Source of the DNA: Chryseobacterium indologenes
GTDB taxonomy: Bacteria > Bacteroidota > Bacteroidia > Flavobacteriales > Weeksellaceae
Reading direction: 5' to 3'
Length of the DNA stretch: 64,000 nt
Assembly (NCBI RefSeq): GCF_018362995.1
Contig: NZ_CP074372.1
Span: forward strand, 3,906,001 to 3,970,000
Every line of letters begins with the position of its first letter. The stretch's first letter is position 1. This document shows positions 18,177 through 25,577 of the stretch, piece by piece. The notes beneath the pieces were generated by a model. That model searched no databases, was not told where the DNA came from, and saw only the letters and a program-made list of their open reading frames with translations. The position numbers were made by a program, and so were the translations under genes.

Positions 18177-18260
18177 TGGAGTAGGAGTGTTTTAGGGTTT
18201 GAGAGTGGGAGAGTTGTAGTCTTTCAATCTTCAATCTTTTAATTTTTTAAATCAAAAACA

Positions 18261-19184
18261 ATGCAAACAACAGATACAGTATTAATGATAGAACCGATTG
18301 CATTCGGTTACAACGCTGAGACAGCAAAAAACAATTATTTTCAGGTAGAACAGACGGGTTCTGATATCCAGTCAAAAGCTTTGGCCGAGTTCAATACCTT
18401 TGTTGGAAAGCTGAGAGGAAAAGGAATTAATGTGATCACTATAAAAGATACATTAGATCCTCATACTCCCGATTCTATTTTCCCAAATAACTGGGTAAGT
18501 TTTCACAAGGATGGAAAAGTGGTTTTATATCCGATGTTCGCTTCCAACAGAAGAGTAGAAAGAAGAGATGATATTATTGAAAGCATCAAAGATCAGGGCT
18601 TTGAAGTTACAGAAATTGATGATTGGTCTTTTCCTGAAACTCAGGGACATTTCCTGGAAGGAACAGGAAGTATGATTTTCGATCACGATAACAAAATTGC
18701 TTACGGATCTGTTTCTTTGAGACTGGATGAAAAACTGTTCAGAGAATTCTGTGCAAAATTCGGATTCACTCCGGTTGTATTCCATTCATTTCAGACAGTA
18801 GGAACAGAAAGGCTTCCAATCTATCACACCAACGTAATGATGTGTGTGGCAGATAAATTTGTTGTAATCTGTCTTGATTGTATTGATGATGAATTGGAAA
18901 GAGAAAAAGTAGTGGAAACTATTAAAGGTTCCGGAAAAGAAATCATCGAAATTTCAGAAGAGCAGATGCAGCAGTTTGCAGGAAATATGCTTCAGGTTCA
19001 GAATAAGGATGGTGAGAAATTCCTGGTGATGAGCCAGACTGCTTACCAGTCTTTAACTACAGAACAAGTTGCAGCTATTGAAAAATACTGCGAAATTATC
19101 TATTCAGACCTGAATACAATTGAAGTAAATGGAGGAGGAAGTGCAAGATGTATGCTTGCTGAGGTTTTTCTTCCAAAAAAATAA
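18261..19184 (+). CDS. ctlX: Citrulline utilization hydrolase CtlX-type protein
   Basis: The 307-residue enzyme is another member of the guanidine-modifying superfamily and matches the CtlX type, described in citrulline breakdown in Francisella. Characteristic segments are VLMIEPIAFGYNAETAKNN, IFPNNWVSFH, VVLYPMFASNRRVERR, LEGTGSMIFD, the catalytic His in IYHTNVMM and Cys297 in GGGSARCMLAEVF. It lies between a related enzyme and the AdoMet decarboxylase gene. This ordering suggests arginine or citrulline metabolism feeding ornithine-derived polyamines, but that link is inference. Confidence 0.88.
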   Translation: MQTTDTVLMIEPIAFGYNAETAKNNYFQVEQTGSDIQSKALAEFNTFVGKLRGKGINVITIKDTLDPHTPDSIFPNNWVSFHKDGKVVLYPMFASNRRVERRDDIIESIKDQGFEVTEIDDWSFPETQGHFLEGTGSMIFDHDNKIAYGSVSLRLDEKLFREFCAKFGFTPVVFHSFQTVGTERLPIYHTNVMMCVADKFVVICLDCIDDELEREKVVETIKGSGKEIIEISEEQMQQFAGNMLQVQNKDGEKFLVMSQTAYQSLTTEQVAAIEKYCEIIYSDLNTIEVNGGGSARCMLAEVFLPKK

Positions 19185-19204
19185 TATATTTACGAAAAAA
19201 TTAA

Positions 19205-19564
19205 TTGAACCCATTATCAAGTAAAGGTTTACATATTCTTCTGACTTTGGAAACGGAGTCAGAAGATTTGTTATTAGACAGCAAAGGTTTTCTGGCGTTT
19301 ACAGAAGAAATTCTGAAAACCAAAGAGGTAGAAATTGTAGGAGTAACCAATCATATTTTTGAAAATGACAGTTTTACTTCCGCAGTAATCCTTAAAGAGT
19401 CTCACCTTTGTATCCACACGTGGCCGGAATTTAAACAGCTTACTTTTGATGTTTTCCTTTGCAATTATACACAGGACAACACCACAAAAGTAGAGCAGAT
19501 TGCAGATGAGGTGGTTCAGTATTTTAAAGCTAATACCATTCAAAAACACAAAATTTACAGATAA
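19205..19564 (+). CDS. speD: S-adenosylmethionine decarboxylase proenzyme
   Basis: This enzyme makes decarboxylated AdoMet, the aminopropyl donor for polyamine synthesis. The 119-residue chain matches the short bacterial SpeD/SpeH type. The self-cleavage site is Glu-Ser66-His67 in LKESHLCIHTWPE; Ser66 would become the pyruvoyl group, and Cys86 in FDVFLCNY is the likely proton donor. The only sensible start is TTG at 19205, since no in-frame ATG lies before the conserved core, so translation may be deliberately weak. It starts 20 bases after ctlX and ends 2 bases before the DUF4178 gene, heading the polyamine operon. Confidence 0.92.
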   Translation: MNPLSSKGLHILLTLETESEDLLLDSKGFLAFTEEILKTKEVEIVGVTNHIFENDSFTSAVILKESHLCIHTWPEFKQLTFDVFLCNYTQDNTTKVEQIADEVVQYFKANTIQKHKIYR

Positions 19565-19566
19565 AA

Positions 19567-21024
19567 ATGCACTATGTCTGCCCAGCATGCGAATCAGAAA
19601 ATACATTAGATCTCACCTTTCCTATCGAGGAATATGTTTGTAAAACCTGCTCTCACCTCATTGATGTAGCAGGAAATAAAAAGACTAAACATTTGAAAGT
19701 ACCGACAGAAAATGTTGTCTTGGATGTCGGACAGAAAGGAGAAATTAACGGTGTAGAATATACGGTCGTTGCAATTACTGTCAAAAGATACGGAAACAGT
19801 ATTTTCTGGCGGGAATATTCTTTAAAAGACAGCAAAGGAAATGATGCTTTCCTGAGTGAAAGTGACGGACATTGGGTTTTCCTGACCTCAATGCACCCTG
19901 ATGATTTTAAAGGTAAAAATTCAAAATTGCCAACCTATCTCGGACGAACTTATCGCTGGTATGAAAATACTCCATGCAGTATCGATGCGGCAGCCGGATT
20001 TTTTGATGAACATCTGGATTTCAATCTTGCTACTTACCAGGAATACGTCAACGGAACCCGTATGATCTCACAGGAGACGGTGGGTAAAAAAAATCAATAC
20101 TTCTACGGAGTTCACATTTCAAAACATGAGGTTAAAAGAGCTTTCAAAATAGCTCATATGCCTTATTATACAGGAATTGGGATTGTTCAACCTTATTATT
20201 TTGATATCAGACAGGCGATAAACATTTTTTGTATAGCAGCGTTATTGATATGCCTGCTTCAGCTGTATGTTTATGCATCAAGAACTAACGAAACCGTTTT
20301 TGCGGAAACCATCAATTTTTCTGATGTAAAAGATAAGGAATTGGTCAGCAAAAGCTTCACCCTCTCAGGAGGCTCAGCACCGTTAAAAGTCAATGCATTT
20401 TCAGGAGTTGATAATTCCTGGGCAAATATCCAGTTGAGTCTTGTGAATGAAAAGACCAATGAAATTATCTATACTTCCAAAGATATCGAACAATATCATG
20501 GTTACGAAGATGGAGAAAGCTGGTCAGAAGGAAGTCAGTCCGAAGATTTTAATCTGTGTGGGGTAGGCTCCGGAAAATATCACTTCATTATTTCAGCCGA
20601 AAAAGAAGGAGGCTTACCTTCATTTTCAGGTCTTACATCGCCTGATTCAAAGATCATGATATCACGGGATAAATCAGGAATCATTGAGATTACTGATATA
20701 TTCAAGGTGCAGACCAAAACTTTTACAGACGGACAGACGCTGGAAAAAGATACCTCGGAAGTAATCAGGCTTGCCAAAGCATCGTTCGGAACTCAAAAGC
20801 TGGACTCCCTGATTAATACTGAAGCACTTAGACTCACTACAGACCCCATTTCAAGCAATACCTATGTACAGCTCAAAGCAACCTGGCTTCCCGTTTCATT
20901 CTGGAACTTCGGATTTATTTTATTCATAATGGTTGTTCTCTTTGTAGCGATGTGGATAGGAAGACATTTCTTTAATGTGAATAAATGGAAGAATAGTTCA
21001 AATACCCCTTATGCCACATCATGA
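19567..21024 (+). CDS. Zinc-ribbon and DUF4178 membrane protein
   Basis: The 485-residue protein begins with a zinc-ribbon (Cys5, Cys8, Cys25, Cys28 in CPAC and CKTC). It continues into a DUF4178-type beta-rich domain (about 50-200, with VEYTVVAITVKRYGNSIFWREYSLKDSKG and HWVFL). A membrane helix lies near 217-237, then a large extracytoplasmic beta-rich part, and a last helix near 440-465. DUF4178 genes recur beside membrane spermidine synthases and DUF350 genes in bacteria, and that same set is present here. Its biochemical role is not known. It overlaps the next gene by 4 bases. Confidence 0.85.
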   Translation: MHYVCPACESENTLDLTFPIEEYVCKTCSHLIDVAGNKKTKHLKVPTENVVLDVGQKGEINGVEYTVVAITVKRYGNSIFWREYSLKDSKGNDAFLSESDGHWVFLTSMHPDDFKGKNSKLPTYLGRTYRWYENTPCSIDAAAGFFDEHLDFNLATYQEYVNGTRMISQETVGKKNQYFYGVHISKHEVKRAFKIAHMPYYTGIGIVQPYYFDIRQAINIFCIAALLICLLQLYVYASRTNETVFAETINFSDVKDKELVSKSFTLSGGSAPLKVNAFSGVDNSWANIQLSLVNEKTNEIIYTSKDIEQYHGYEDGESWSEGSQSEDFNLCGVGSGKYHFIISAEKEGGLPSFSGLTSPDSKIMISRDKSGIIEITDIFKVQTKTFTDGQTLEKDTSEVIRLAKASFGTQKLDSLINTEALRLTTDPISSNTYVQLKATWLPVSFWNFGFILFIMVVLFVAMWIGRHFFNVNKWKNSSNTPYATS

Positions 21025-21215
21025 TGACTAATATTTTAAATTACATAAGACAAAACTGGATAATCTGCCTGATCGGAGGATTCTGCCTGACTTGGTTTGT
21101 ATATCTTACCTATCAGGGAAATCAGGTCTGCGACTGTGCCAAGACAGAAACATACCGCGACGGAACCACAAGAAGCCATTCCAGAGTAGGATTCTACAGA
21201 TACTATCACAAATAA
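21021..21215 (+). CDS. Single-helix small membrane protein
   Basis: The 64-residue protein has one membrane helix (residues ~13-31, WIICLIGGFCLTWFVYLTY) and a basic tail with a Cys-Asp-Cys motif and many Arg, Tyr and His residues. It starts inside the DUF4178 stop region (ATGATGA), indicating coupled translation. The second ATG, at 21024, is equally possible as start. I do not recognise a family; position suggests a subunit of the same membrane complex. Confidence 0.7.
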   Translation: MMTNILNYIRQNWIICLIGGFCLTWFVYLTYQGNQVCDCAKTETYRDGTTRSHSRVGFYRYYHK

Positions 21216-21228
21216 AAATATAAAAACT

Positions 21229-21444
21229 ATGGACAACATCAATTTCTTACCCATATTAAACTCGGTTCTTTATTCATTTTTAGGAATCGCCATTTTGCTT
21301 GCATGTTATTTCATTATTGAAAAAATTACTCCTGAAAAAACATGGCATGAGATCGCCCAGAACAAAAATATAGCAATTGCTATTGTCTTCGCGGCATTTA
21401 TTATCGGGATTTCAATGATTATAAGCGCTGCAATTCATGGATAA
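21229..21444 (+). CDS. DUF350-family two-helix membrane protein
   Basis: This 71-residue protein consists of two hydrophobic helices (about 13-33 and 48-68) around a polar loop, KITPEKTWHEIAQNKNIAIAIVF. This matches a half-length DUF350 unit, the family that includes E. coli YjfL. DUF350 genes are found with spermidine-synthase and PspA-related genes. It overlaps the next coding region by 8 bases, so the two are translationally coupled. Its role, perhaps a channel or scaffold, is not established. Confidence 0.85.
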   Translation: MDNINFLPILNSVLYSFLGIAILLACYFIIEKITPEKTWHEIAQNKNIAIAIVFAAFIIGISMIISAAIHG

Positions 21445-22951
21445 GAAGAGGATTCCTCTTGAGCTGCTTTTATTGTTTTCAGTATTCGTCATTGCTACAT
21501 GTGGATTGATTTATGAACTGGTGGCCGGAGCCCTGGCGAGCTATCTTTTAGGAGACTCTGTAAAGCAGTTTTCCTTTATTATCGGGGTGTATTTATTTTC
21601 AATGGGAGTAGGTTCCTATTTTGCGAAATTCATCAAAGGGAACCTGATCGATAAATTTATTGAGATTGAGATTCTGGTAGGAATCGTAGGCGGAATCAGC
21701 TCTGTTGTGCTCTTTACTTTGTTTAATACACTTGCACATTTTGAAAGCGTTCTCTACCTTTTCGTCTTTTTCACAGGATGTCTCGTTGGAGTGGAAATTC
21801 CGCTTTTAATGAATATTCTGAAAGATAGAGTACAGTTTAAAGATTTAGTTTCCAATGTCTTTGCCTTCGATTATATCGGGGCTTTGCTGGCATCCATTCT
21901 ATTTCCGCTGGTTTTGATTCCGAAGCTGGGAATTGTCAAGACACCTTTGTTTTTCGGACTCATTAATATTTCGATCGCTATATTCTTATGCTATTACCTT
22001 AAAAGAGAACTGTCAAAACCGTTTTCATTAAAAGTAAAATCAATTTCAGCATTTATTGTATTGGTAGGACTTTTTATTTTCTCTGATACTATTTTGTCTT
22101 ATTCTGAAGAAAAATTATATGGTGAAAATGTAGTCTATACCAAAAGCTCTCCTTACCAAAGGATTGTTTTAACAAGAAATACTCATGAATTTCGCTTGTA
22201 TTTGAATAATAACTTACAGTTTTCTTCCACTGACGAATACCGCTATCATGAAGCTTTAGTACATCCGGCGATGTCTATGGCAAAAAAGATTGATAACGTT
22301 CTGATTCTGGGAGGTGGCGACGGTTTTGCAGCGAGAGAAGTGTTAAAATATAAAGACGTTAAAAAAATCACACTGGTAGATCTTGATGGAGAAATGACTC
22401 AGTTTTTCAAGACCAACGAAACCATGCGAAGACTGAACCAGAATTCTTTTTCCAATCCGAAAGTGGAGATCATTAATAAAGACGCTTACATTTGGGTAAA
22501 GGAGAGCAAAAAAAAGTTTGATGTTATCATCATAGACTTTCCGGATCCATCCAATTACAGCTTAGGAAAACTATACTCCCTGCAGTTTTATAAAGAATTG
22601 GAAAGACTGACTACCCTTGATACAAAGATTGTGGTTCAGACCACCTCTCCGTATTTCGCGCCTAAATCTTTCTGGTGTATAGAAAAAACGATCAATCAGA
22701 TTTTTCCTTTCACAGCAGCGTATCACACCTATGTTCCGTCTTTCGGAGAATGGGGATTTTCTATGGCTTCATTTGAGCCCATCAACAACAGGATTTACAG
22801 AAAACTTCCCGGTTTGAAATACTATGATTATAATTTTTCACAGATGTCTTATTTCAATAAAGATATGAAGGTGAAAGATGTAGAAGTTAACCGTCTGGAT
22901 AACCAGATACTAGTTCGTTATTTTGATGAAGAGTGGGGAAAAGTACAGTAG
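21437..22951 (+). CDS. Membrane-embedded spermidine synthase homologue (polyamine aminopropyltransferase)
   Basis: The 504-residue protein has an N-terminal membrane part of about six or seven helices (residues 8-215) and a C-terminal spermidine-synthase fold. The cofactor-binding motif is VLILGGGDGFAAREVLKY, with KKITLVDLDGEM following, and the catalytic loop region DVIIIDFPDPSNYSLGKLYS. Soluble family members transfer an aminopropyl group from decarboxylated AdoMet to putrescine. Here the AdoMet decarboxylase is encoded in the same operon, so a membrane-linked aminopropyl acceptor is plausible. It overlaps its neighbours on both sides (8 and 26 bases). Confidence 0.92.
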   Translation: MDKKRIPLELLLLFSVFVIATCGLIYELVAGALASYLLGDSVKQFSFIIGVYLFSMGVGSYFAKFIKGNLIDKFIEIEILVGIVGGISSVVLFTLFNTLAHFESVLYLFVFFTGCLVGVEIPLLMNILKDRVQFKDLVSNVFAFDYIGALLASILFPLVLIPKLGIVKTPLFFGLINISIAIFLCYYLKRELSKPFSLKVKSISAFIVLVGLFIFSDTILSYSEEKLYGENVVYTKSSPYQRIVLTRNTHEFRLYLNNNLQFSSTDEYRYHEALVHPAMSMAKKIDNVLILGGGDGFAAREVLKYKDVKKITLVDLDGEMTQFFKTNETMRRLNQNSFSNPKVEIINKDAYIWVKESKKKFDVIIIDFPDPSNYSLGKLYSLQFYKELERLTTLDTKIVVQTTSPYFAPKSFWCIEKTINQIFPFTAAYHTYVPSFGEWGFSMASFEPINNRIYRKLPGLKYYDYNFSQMSYFNKDMKVKDVEVNRLDNQILVRYFDEEWGKVQ

Positions 22952-24515
22952 AAAGGATTTTCTTAAAACTATATTTTTAGGTAGCCTTATGCTTCCCTTT
23001 TTGCAGTATTGCGGAAAGAAAGTAAAATCATTGCTGCTGAAGATCACCGGAACCAATCATGTTCTCGGACATCGGCTGTGGGCAAAAGATTTTCCACAGT
23101 TTTCGGAAGTTGTCCACACTAAGTATCTTATTGTCGGAGGTGGAATCTCCGGTCTTTCAGCGTGCAGGTTTTTCAGTCAGAATAATGAACAGGATTATCT
23201 TCTCCTTGAAATGGAAAATCATCTGGGAGGAAATTCTTCCAACGGCCAGAATTCATTTTCAAAATTTCCGTTAGGAGCCCATTATTTACCGTTGCCGAAC
23301 AAAGAGAATATAGAAATCATCGAATTCCTGAAAGAATGCGGAATCTGTTTAGGAATTGAGGATAGCGGAGAACCAATCCTTGATGAATACCAAATGACTT
23401 TCCCACAGCAGGAAAGACTGTTCTATAAAAACTCCTGGCAGAACGATATTGTTCCACAAAGAGGAATTTCAGCAGAAATCCAGCAAGAGCTTAACCGTTT
23501 TTTTAAGTTGATGGACGAATTTCGTTTAAAGAAAGATGCAGAAGGAAAATATTGGTTTGCTATTCCTGTACATGATTCTAGCAAAGATGATGAGGTTTTG
23601 AAGCTTGAAAAGGTCATTTTTAAAGACTGGCTCAAAGAAAATAATTATCACTCCGAAGAACTCCTTTGGCTGCTGGATTATTCCTGCAGAGATGACTTCG
23701 GATTAGGAATAGATTACGTTTCTGCATGGGCAGGAATTCATTATTTTGCAGGAAGAAAAAACAATTGGAGTACGAAATATAAAGATCAGGTCTTCACATG
23801 GCCTGAAGGAAATGCAAGATTGGCAAAACATTTTTCAAAATATACAGAAGGAAAGCATAGGTCCGGAAATCTGGTTTTTGATGTGAAAATTAATGATAAA
23901 GTTGAAGTTCTTAGTTTTGATAACACTCAGAAAAAAACAAAGAAAATCATTGCAGATAAAGTACTGTTTGCATCACCGCAGTTTGTAAACGAAAGGATTT
24001 TTAATCATCAGAAAGCGGCTTCATTCAACTATGTTCCCTGGCTTTTAACAACCATTACCCTGAAGAATGAATTCGGAGGGGATGAAGAGTTGGCCTGGGA
24101 TAATGTGATTTATGGATCTTCGGGATTGGGGTATATTTTTGATCAGCATCAGAATCTGAATCAGATTATGGGTGAAAAAGTGATTACCCATTATAAGAGT
24201 TTTTCAACCGGAGATTGTAGGAAAGCAAGGAAAAAACTGTATGCTATGAAAGATGCTGAACTGAAAACTTTAGTTTTGGAGGATCTGAAGAAAGCACATC
24301 CTTTGATAGAGGATTTTATTCTGGAAATGCAGTTTCATAAAATAGGACATGCCATGATTGCTCCGGTTCCTGATCAGATTTTTGGAGAAAAAACCAAAAC
24401 AGCAAAAGAACCTATTGAAGATAAAATTTTCTTTGCTCATTCCGATATTTCAGGAATATCTATTTTTGAAGAAGCTTTCTATCAGGGAATCCGGACTGCA
24501 GAAAGAATGATTTAA
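22926..24515 (+). CDS. FAD-dependent amine-oxidase-like protein with a Tat-like signal
   Basis: The enzyme has an FAD-binding Rossmann motif near residues 68-105 (YLIVGGGISGLSACRFF, then LLLEMENHLGGNS) and a C-terminal FAD loop (FFAHSDISGISIFEEAFYQGIRTAERM), typical of flavin amine oxidases. The N-terminus reads YSRKDFLKTIFLGSLMLPFLQYC. This is an SRKxFLK twin-arginine variant with a hydrophobic stretch and a Cys, hinting at Tat export or anchoring. The frame opens at TTG 22923, but the ATG at 22926 is preferred. It overlaps the spermidine synthase gene by 26 bases. Oxidation of a polyamine-like product is an attractive but unproven role. Confidence 0.85.
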   Translation: MKSGEKYSRKDFLKTIFLGSLMLPFLQYCGKKVKSLLLKITGTNHVLGHRLWAKDFPQFSEVVHTKYLIVGGGISGLSACRFFSQNNEQDYLLLEMENHLGGNSSNGQNSFSKFPLGAHYLPLPNKENIEIIEFLKECGICLGIEDSGEPILDEYQMTFPQQERLFYKNSWQNDIVPQRGISAEIQQELNRFFKLMDEFRLKKDAEGKYWFAIPVHDSSKDDEVLKLEKVIFKDWLKENNYHSEELLWLLDYSCRDDFGLGIDYVSAWAGIHYFAGRKNNWSTKYKDQVFTWPEGNARLAKHFSKYTEGKHRSGNLVFDVKINDKVEVLSFDNTQKKTKKIIADKVLFASPQFVNERIFNHQKAASFNYVPWLLTTITLKNEFGGDEELAWDNVIYGSSGLGYIFDQHQNLNQIMGEKVITHYKSFSTGDCRKARKKLYAMKDAELKTLVLEDLKKAHPLIEDFILEMQFHKIGHAMIAPVPDQIFGEKTKTAKEPIEDKIFFAHSDISGISIFEEAFYQGIRTAERMI

Positions 24516-24524
24516 AATAATACA

Positions 24525-25550
24525 ATGAAACAGCCCTGGATACATAATGCAAAAACAGACTGGTGGTTTATCTTATCACCGCCTTTTGTGGTATTGCTGA
24601 TTATCTTTCTTTTTCAGAAACAGATTCAGGGGCTGGAAAATCATTATTCCTTTTACACATGGCTTTTTCTGATTGTTTTTGTAGATGTGGCTCACGTGTA
24701 TTCTACACTGTTCAAAACCTATTTTGTAAAAGGAGAAGTACAGAAGAATAAGCTGCTTTATCTCGGTATTCCTGCTGTAAGCTGGATATTGGGAATTGCC
24801 CTGTTCCAATTCGGGAGTCTGACATTCTGGTCGGTACTGGCACTGGTTGCCGTTTTTCATTTTATACGGCAGCAGTACGGATTTATGAGAATCTATGCCC
24901 GTTTTGAACCGAATAATTGGAGCAAGAAAATAGATGAGGTGGCTGTTTATTCCGCAACAATCTATCCTATGTTATACTGGTTCAGTACACCGCGTGCTTT
25001 TACCTGGTTTGTTAATAATGAATTTGACTGGCTTAAAAATCTTCCGGATTATACTCATTTACTCACAGTCATATATTTTAGCATTCTGATTATCTGGATT
25101 GTTAAAACTGCTTTTGAAGCTTTTAAAACCAAAAGAATTAATATTCCCAAAACAGCACTGATCTCGGGAACTTTTCTTTCCTGGTATTTTGGAATAGTGT
25201 ATTTCAACAATGATCTTCTTTTTACTTTTCTGAATGTGGTTTCCCATGGGATTCCTTATATCGCATTGATTTATATCAGGGAAATACATCAAAAGGAAAA
25301 TAATAAATTGAATGGGATGCAGATTTTTAAATCTTTTTCAGGAATATTTTTATTTGTGAGCATTATTTTAGGATTTGCCTTTGTAGAAGAATTCTTATGG
25401 GAAACGCTGGTTTGGAATGAGCATTTTTCCCTGAATGTGATGCTCTCAGAAAAATGGTTCCAGTTTCTGGTGCCGTTATTAGTCGTGCCTCAGCTTACTC
25501 ATTATCTGCTGGATGGCTTTATTTGGAGAAAACCAAAAAAAGTTAGCTAA
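24525..25550 (+). CDS. Multi-helix membrane protein with conserved-looking histidines
   Basis: I do not recognise a named family. The 341-residue protein has about eight membrane helices. Polar residues unusual for helices recur near their ends: DVAHVYSTLFKTYF (about residue 50-63), FHFIRQQYGFMRIYARF (about 105-121), VVSHGIPYIALIY (about 237-249) and THYLLDGFIWR near the C-terminus. Such spaced His, Asp, Gln and Arg residues suggest a metal or haem-like site inside the membrane, as in membrane hydroxylases, but the spacing does not match classical desaturase boxes. It starts 9 bases after the FAD enzyme and closes the operon. Confidence 0.8.
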   Translation: MKQPWIHNAKTDWWFILSPPFVVLLIIFLFQKQIQGLENHYSFYTWLFLIVFVDVAHVYSTLFKTYFVKGEVQKNKLLYLGIPAVSWILGIALFQFGSLTFWSVLALVAVFHFIRQQYGFMRIYARFEPNNWSKKIDEVAVYSATIYPMLYWFSTPRAFTWFVNNEFDWLKNLPDYTHLLTVIYFSILIIWIVKTAFEAFKTKRINIPKTALISGTFLSWYFGIVYFNNDLLFTFLNVVSHGIPYIALIYIREIHQKENNKLNGMQIFKSFSGIFLFVSIILGFAFVEEFLWETLVWNEHFSLNVMLSEKWFQFLVPLLVVPQLTHYLLDGFIWRKPKKVS

Positions 25551-25555
25551 CTTTG
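25523..25555 (+). promoter_or_regulatory. Promoter of the GH43 gene
   Basis: TTG at 25523-25525 and TAACTTTG at 25548-25555 are 22 bases apart and fit the Bacteroidota consensus. The promoter overlaps the 3' end of the preceding gene and lies 22 bases before the GH43 start, marking the end of the polyamine operon. Confidence 0.6.
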
Positions 25556-25577
25556 CGGCAATCTTTAAAATCTAAAA

